Assembly (NCBI GenBank): GCA_038212375.1
Contig: JBBQUO010000016.1
Coordinates: 1-18,016 of the forward strand
Reading direction: 5' to 3'
Origin: JBGTNQ01 sp038212375
Lineage (GTDB): Bacteria > Patescibacteriota > Minisyncoccia > Phycocordibacterales > Zambryskibacteraceae
Length of the DNA stretch: 18,016 bases
Part shown: piece after piece, positions 13,964 through 18,016 of the stretch
Layout: every line of letters starts with the position of its first letter
Position numbering within the stretch: the first letter of the stretch is position 1
The notes under the pieces: generated by a model
Databases searched by the model: none
What the model was told of the DNA's origin: nothing
The model's input: the letters and a program-made list of their open reading frames with translations, nothing else
Program-made: the position numbers and the translations under genes

Positions 13964-14704
13964 ATGAAGAATTTCTTGCACACACTCGCTATTGTTTCTC
14001 TCATAATTCCAGTAACCCTTGGAGCGGCAGTCATGGGAAGTAGTAACTACAAAGTGCAGAGTGACTCAGTAAACTTTGGTGGAGGATTTTCTTCCTCAAC
14101 TAACTATGGTCAAGAATCTTCAGCGGGAGAAGTAGCAACTGGATACAGTGGAAGTGCAAGTTACAAACTCCACGCTGGGTATCAGCAGATGATCTCAACC
14201 TATCTTTCGATCTCAGTTACACCAGTAAGTCTCACGCCAGTTCTGAACACAACAGGAGGCGGAATAGCAAATGGTTCAACAAATGTAACGGTATCGACAG
14301 ATGATGTTTCTGGATATGAACTCTATATCAAAGCAAGTTCATCACCAGCGCTCGTTTCAGGTGGAAACTCATTTGCTGATTACACACCAGCAGGAGCAAG
14401 TCCAGATTTTACGTTTTCTGTGCCAGCTGCGAATTCGGAGTTCGGGTTTTCTCCAGAGGGAGCAGATATCGTACAAAAATTTCGAGACAATGGATCAGTG
14501 TGTAATGCGGGTTCTTCTGACAGTGTAAATAATTGTTGGATAGGGCTCAGTGGTGTCGATCAGCTTATAGCAAAAAGTACCGTCGGAAATCATCCAAATG
14601 GTACAGGGACAACTCTCAAGTTTCGTGTAGAGTCTGGAGCCTCTCATGTTCAACCGTCTGGAGTCTATACAGCGACTACTACAGTAACTGCAGTCGCACT
14701 CTAG
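13964..14704 (+). CDS. Secreted WxL-like beta-sandwich protein
   Basis: 246 residues with a signal peptide of about 20-23 residues and no other membrane segment, so it is released or held non-covalently. The N-terminal part has short Gly/Ser-rich repeats (SSNYKVQSDSVNFGG, STNYGQESSAGE, SASYKLHAGYQQ). The C-terminal 160 residues alternate beta strands and end with QPSGVYTATTTVTAVAL, the position where WxL-domain proteins finish in a strand with the W-x-L motif; here no Trp is present in that strand. Two Cys (in SVCNAG and NNCWIG) could form a disulfide. Its place directly after a DUF916-like gene mirrors the Firmicutes WxL clusters. The TAG stop lies two bases before the next ATG, implying coupled translation. 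Confidence 0.75.
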   Translation: MKNFLHTLAIVSLIIPVTLGAAVMGSSNYKVQSDSVNFGGGFSSSTNYGQESSAGEVATGYSGSASYKLHAGYQQMISTYLSISVTPVSLTPVLNTTGGGIANGSTNVTVSTDDVSGYELYIKASSSPALVSGGNSFADYTPAGASPDFTFSVPAANSEFGFSPEGADIVQKFRDNGSVCNAGSSDSVNNCWIGLSGVDQLIAKSTVGNHPNGTGTTLKFRVESGASHVQPSGVYTATTTVTAVAL

Positions 14705-14706
14705 TT

Positions 14707-16392
14707 ATGAATCTCCATCCTCTGTTTCGTCAAGGTGTCGCATTCCTACTCGTTCTTGCAATCTTTAGTTCATTCACAACTGTTCATGCTGCGGCTGGAC
14801 AAATCATTATCACTGCAACTGTAGGGTCTGATACGACTGCACCGTCTGTCCCAGCTGGACTTTCGGCAACAGCAATTTCAAGCTCTCAGGTTGATCTAAT
14901 ATGGACTGCATCAACAGATAACGTTGCAGTCACGGGATACAAGATCTATCGAGACGCTGTGTATCTCACTACGGTTGTCGGTACGACTTACTCTGACATT
15001 GGTCTCACTGCAAGTACGCTCTATACGTACACAGTCAGCGCAATTGATGGAAGTGGTAACGAGTCTGCACAGTCTGCAAGTGCATCTGCGACAACGTTTG
15101 CAGCTGTGGTAGTTACTCCAACACCAACTCCGGTAACAGGAGGAAATGGTGGAGGGATTTCAGGAGTACAGTCACCTGTTATCTACGATGTTACGGTGGT
15201 CGCAGATAAGACTACTGCAGTCATTGAATGGAAGACGAACGTTCCAACTACCGGAACACTTTCATGGGGAAAGACTTCTGCGTATGAAATCAGTGCAAGT
15301 AATGAGGTCGTCGCGACGCTCATTCATCGAGTAACTATCTCAGGGCTTTCAGCGGGAACTGATTATGTGTACACGATTGACGCAGTAAATGGATACGGGA
15401 CTCACAGCTTCCTTACAAATCAGAAGTTCACGACGCTGTCTCTTGAATCTGCCCCGACAAACGCACAGAGCTTCACTGCAACTGCGGAAACAAAAGATAT
15501 CCTGCTTAACTGGTTGAATCCACAAGTTTCAGATTTTGCAGAAGTAAGAATCGTACGAAGTAGTTCATTCTTCCCGTCGGATCCAAATGATGGAGAAGTA
15601 GTCTACGAGGGAGGGTCTGAGAACTTCGTTGATACACAGGTAACAATTGGAACTCGTTACTACTACACACTCTTTGTGAAGTATCAAAACGGAGCTTACT
15701 CTTCAGGTTTGGTTGCCACTGCAAGAATCGGTAACCAAGGTGAAGTAAGTCAACCGGTCGATATCTTCGGACAACTCCCAGATGCTCCGAGAGTTCACCC
15801 ACTCATCAACGCTCTGACATTTGCAGATTTCGATTTCATCCAAAATGGAAAAAAACTCGATACTGCAGACGGAAAGTCGGTCGCGATTGATGGAGGAAAA
15901 AATCTCACCGTATCGCTCTCATATGAAAAGGTTCCAGAGCTCCTCAAGACTATTGCAATAACACTCACTGATCCTGATGATGAAACAAAAACCTTCTCAT
16001 TCCTCCTCCGAGTAAATAGTGACAAGACAGCGTACATCGCAACACTCTCTCCACTCGGAAAATCAGGAAGGTACGGTGTCAGAATCTCGATCGTTGATTA
16101 CCAAAACAGAGGACTCAAAAGAATTGTCGGAAATCTCGTAGCATCAGTACAAAGTAGTCTTGAAGGAAAAGGAGGAATCGCAGATAAAGTTATCGCACTG
16201 TTTAACGAAAGTTTCCTTGATTTGATCCTTCTCCTCATCCTTCTCTGGCTTGTGATAAGGGCGCTTCACGAAATGGTCCAGAGGCATAAAAAATCAACAG
16301 CGTTTATCGGTGCGGTACCTGTAGCAGAAAAACATCAAGAATTAGTTCCACTTAATTTGTGTCCAATTGAAGAAATCGAAGAGCAGAAATAG
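14707..16392 (+). CDS. Surface protein with three fibronectin type III domains and a C-terminal membrane anchor
   Basis: 561 residues from ATG 14707. The frame is open upstream to 14533 but that part overlaps the previous gene and lacks a signal peptide at its start, whereas MNLHPLFRQG begins a good one cut near VHAAA. Three fibronectin type III domains follow: about 40-128 (APSVPAGLSA, GYKIYRD, YTVSAIDGSGNES), about 155-242 (VIEWKTNVPTTGTLSWG, YTIDAVNGYG; this type resembles the sialidase/phosphatase-linked variety) and about 248-340 (LLNWLNPQ, YYYTLFVKY). A Pro/Thr/Gly linker separates the first two. A beta-rich segment leads to a membrane helix near 503-521 and a cytoplasmic tail of about 40 residues with basic then acidic parts. 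It is probably an adhesin or anchoring scaffold of the cell envelope. Confidence 0.88.
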   Translation: MNLHPLFRQGVAFLLVLAIFSSFTTVHAAAGQIIITATVGSDTTAPSVPAGLSATAISSSQVDLIWTASTDNVAVTGYKIYRDAVYLTTVVGTTYSDIGLTASTLYTYTVSAIDGSGNESAQSASASATTFAAVVVTPTPTPVTGGNGGGISGVQSPVIYDVTVVADKTTAVIEWKTNVPTTGTLSWGKTSAYEISASNEVVATLIHRVTISGLSAGTDYVYTIDAVNGYGTHSFLTNQKFTTLSLESAPTNAQSFTATAETKDILLNWLNPQVSDFAEVRIVRSSSFFPSDPNDGEVVYEGGSENFVDTQVTIGTRYYYTLFVKYQNGAYSSGLVATARIGNQGEVSQPVDIFGQLPDAPRVHPLINALTFADFDFIQNGKKLDTADGKSVAIDGGKNLTVSLSYEKVPELLKTIAITLTDPDDETKTFSFLLRVNSDKTAYIATLSPLGKSGRYGVRISIVDYQNRGLKRIVGNLVASVQSSLEGKGGIADKVIALFNESFLDLILLLILLWLVIRALHEMVQRHKKSTAFIGAVPVAEKHQELVPLNLCPIEEIEEQK

Positions 16393-16411
16393 AAAAAACG
16401 TTTAGTTTACA

Positions 16412-17077
16412 ATGTATAAAATTTACGAAAAAATCATAGCATTCATTTTCATCATCGTGACGGTTTTTTCCGCACCTGCTGGACTTGTGGCGCAGTACCC
16501 AGATCTTCTTGTGAAGACCGCAGAAGCTGCGACATCAAACTTCAACAAGCAGGTGAACTACCAAGGAAAGCTTATGACGAATGCAAACATTGCAGTTGCC
16601 GATGGTGTGTATAACATGCGTTTTGGACTCTACACCACCGCAACAGGAGGAGCTCCAGTCTGGAATGAGGATCGAAGCGCTGCTGTTGGAGATCGAGTGA
16701 CTATCAGCAACGGACTCTTTTCAGTCATGCTTGGAAGTTCAACATCACTTTCAAATGTTGATTTCAATCAGACTCTATATCTCGGGGTTGAAATTGGAGG
16801 ATCAGCTGGAGTGCCAACATGGGATGGAGAAATGACTCCTCGCAAGATCCTTGGAACCGTTCCTTCAGCATTTGTCGCCGATAAGCTCGATGGACTTGAT
16901 TCGACTCAGTTTGTTCGAACTGACGCAACTTCAACTATTGTTGCAAATTCTGCTGATACACTGCTTACGCTCAATCAGCAAGGAGCAGGAGATATCCTTA
17001 GTGTGGAAGCGAATGGTGTTAGTGCACTTTCTATCATCAATAACGGAAATGTTGGCATCGGAAATACCGCTCCTTGA
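16412..17077 (+). CDS. N-terminal part of a giant fibre-like surface protein, interrupted by in-frame TGA
   Basis: 221 residues to a TGA at 17075-17077. A signal peptide (hydrophobic core about 8-28) is followed by a domain with FNKQVNYQGKLMTNANIAV, DGVYNMRFGLYT, ISNGLFSVMLGSS and LYLGVEIGG, the conserved start of large repetitive surface proteins in Parcubacteria that resemble phage tail-fibre regions. It then enters the repeat region with SALSIINNGNVGIGNTAP. In this family that motif normally runs on as GIGTTAP-G-x-KL-x-V. Here the Gly codon position is TGA and the next codons read TKLNVQG in the same frame. So the stop is either a recent GGA-to-TGA change, a base-call error, or a recoded site; the gene is better viewed as continuing to the window end. 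It starts 19 bases after the fibronectin gene and is probably in the same operon. Confidence 0.8.
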   Translation: MYKIYEKIIAFIFIIVTVFSAPAGLVAQYPDLLVKTAEAATSNFNKQVNYQGKLMTNANIAVADGVYNMRFGLYTTATGGAPVWNEDRSAAVGDRVTISNGLFSVMLGSSTSLSNVDFNQTLYLGVEIGGSAGVPTWDGEMTPRKILGTVPSAFVADKLDGLDSTQFVRTDATSTIVANSADTLLTLNQQGAGDILSVEANGVSALSIINNGNVGIGNTAP

Positions 17078-18016
17078 ACTAAACTTAATGTACAAGGAAT
17101 TGTTTCGGCACAATCATTTAATGCTACATCTACAACAGCTTCTCTTTTTAACGGAGGATTTGTTGCAGGTGCATCATCAACAATTGTCGGAAACTTCAAC
17201 ATAACAGGAAATGCAACTTCATCAAATGCAACAACAACTGGCGCACTCAGCGTAGGAAATGTTCTCACTGTTTCTGGAGCGGGAACCTCAACCTTCTCTG
17301 GTGGGCTACAAACAAATACTCTTAATGTCACATCGACAACTGCAACATCGACATTTGGAAATGGTATTTCAATCGCAAACGGATGCTTTGCAGTAAACGG
17401 ATCTTGCCTCACTCAAGGTCTTACTTCAGCCCTCACCTCCATCGGCCCTGTAGGACAGACCACCACCGGCCCAGCTGTAATATTTGGAACTTCAACTACC
17501 GGAACAGACTTCACCATCACTGGCGCAGGATCAACCCTCACCTTTAACCTCCCATTTGCTTCAGGAGCTTCAAACGGAAAACTTTCACTCTCTGACTGGA
17601 CTAACTTCAACAACAAAATTTCATCTACTTCTCTTGATACTTCAGCAAAACTTGCAGCTCTCATCACTGACGAAACAGGTACTGGAGCTCTTGTGTTTGC
17701 AGACAATCCAACTCTTGCTGGATTCATCTCTACTGCATCATCAACCATCTCTGCTCTCACTGTCACAAACGGTACAACCACCAACGCTACCTCAACCAAT
17801 CTTTTTGCAACAAACGCTACCTTTACTAATCTTTCAACAGGAACACTTAGTACTACTGGACTTCTTACTGCTCCAAACCTCCTTGTCACCGGATCATCTA
17901 CTCTCCAGAACTTCACTGCACTCAACTCGACATCAAGTAATGCAACAAGTACCAACTTCTTTGCAACGAACTTTGCATTCGGTACAAGTAACGGTACTTC
18001 AGAAACTCTCACTGGT
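17078..18016 (+). pseudogene. Continuation of the fibre-like surface protein in the same frame (beyond the TGA, runs off the window)
   Basis: The frame of 16412-17077 stays open for 313 codons to the window end with no start codon near its beginning, so it is not an independent gene. It starts TKLNVQG and continues with degenerate N/T/S-rich units (NATSTNLFATNATFTNLS, NSTSSNATSTNFFATN) that should form a repetitive beta structure. It also has the tail-fibre-like blocks KLSLSDWTNFNNKISS and ITDETGTGALVFADNPTLAG. N-x-[ST] triplets are dense, about a dozen in 313 residues. Codon use and style match the part before the TGA, so either the nonsense change is very recent or the TGA is read through. 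I label it pseudogene only because of the stop; if TGA is read, it is part of a functional protein of more than 535 residues. Confidence 0.7.

Noticed and set aside
14533..14706. Upstream extension of the fibronectin gene to 14533
   Set aside because: It would overlap the previous gene by more than 170 bases and bury the signal peptide that starts at 14707.
16975..18012. Long antisense open frames opposite the fibre-like gene
   Set aside because: The T/N/S-rich sense codons (ACA, ACT, AAC, GCA) rarely give antisense stops; the predicted proteins are low-complexity Val/Ala/Pro strings without a credible start.
1..18016. CRISPR arrays, insertion sequences, integrases or transposases
   Set aside because: I looked for regularly spaced direct repeats, terminal inverted repeats around a transposase-like frame, and integrase motifs, and found none.

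Overview
The window looks like a chromosomal segment of a Candidate Phyla Radiation bacterium (Patescibacteria, probably the Parcubacteria group). This rests on recognition of protein families, not on a search. The clues are a SecA with a lineage-type insertion and a shortened C-terminal half, an Obg without its usual C-terminal domain, an N-terminal DNA-binding domain fused to a membrane anchor, and giant N/T/S-rich surface proteins. Shine-Dalgarno sequences are almost absent. Long open frames without internal TGA in secA, obg and gatB argue for the standard bacterial code. Recognisable stops are mostly TAA, some TAG and rarely TGA.

Layout. Positions 1-143 hold the end of a TPR-type protein and its terminator. 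Positions 208-685 are an AT-rich gap with a 47-base perfect palindrome, a consensus DnaA box and an 11-base tandem repeat; it precedes a 28-residue lysine/arginine-rich histone-like peptide (686-772). Positions 853-3360 are secA. Positions 3379-3593 carry a free-standing transcription unit (near-consensus promoter, three-way-junction-like RNA, GAAA-loop terminator) that I cannot assign to a known family. Positions 3758-6374 encode an AI-2E-type membrane protein and a long acidic, probably disordered protein. Positions 6458-9911 carry a MYG1-family protein, an Obg GTPase and GatB, each a core single gene.

Positions 10132-11318 are a minus-strand island: a BtpA-like TIM-barrel protein, the only gene with a canonical Shine-Dalgarno, and a small MerR/excisionase-type DNA-binding protein. 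A 407-base AT-rich divergent region with symmetric operator-like half-sites separates the latter from a membrane-anchored DNA-binding protein (11726-12868). Four closely spaced genes for exported proteins follow (12982 to the window end): a DUF916-like anchored protein, a WxL-like secreted protein, a fibronectin type III protein with a C-terminal anchor, and a giant fibre-like surface protein. I read this as a cell-surface operon with a neighbouring membrane-bound regulator.

Most notable: the fibre-like gene has an in-frame TGA at codon 222 exactly where the repeat motif expects glycine, and the same frame stays open for the remaining 313 codons. Other notable points are the unassigned structured RNA, the DUF916/WxL-like pair in a CPR-type genome, a short S-[FY]-P-x-[FY] motif shared by two unrelated proteins, and a pattern of strong hairpin terminators followed by -10 boxes placed 7-17 bases before the start codon, which suggests leaderless or near-leaderless mRNAs.
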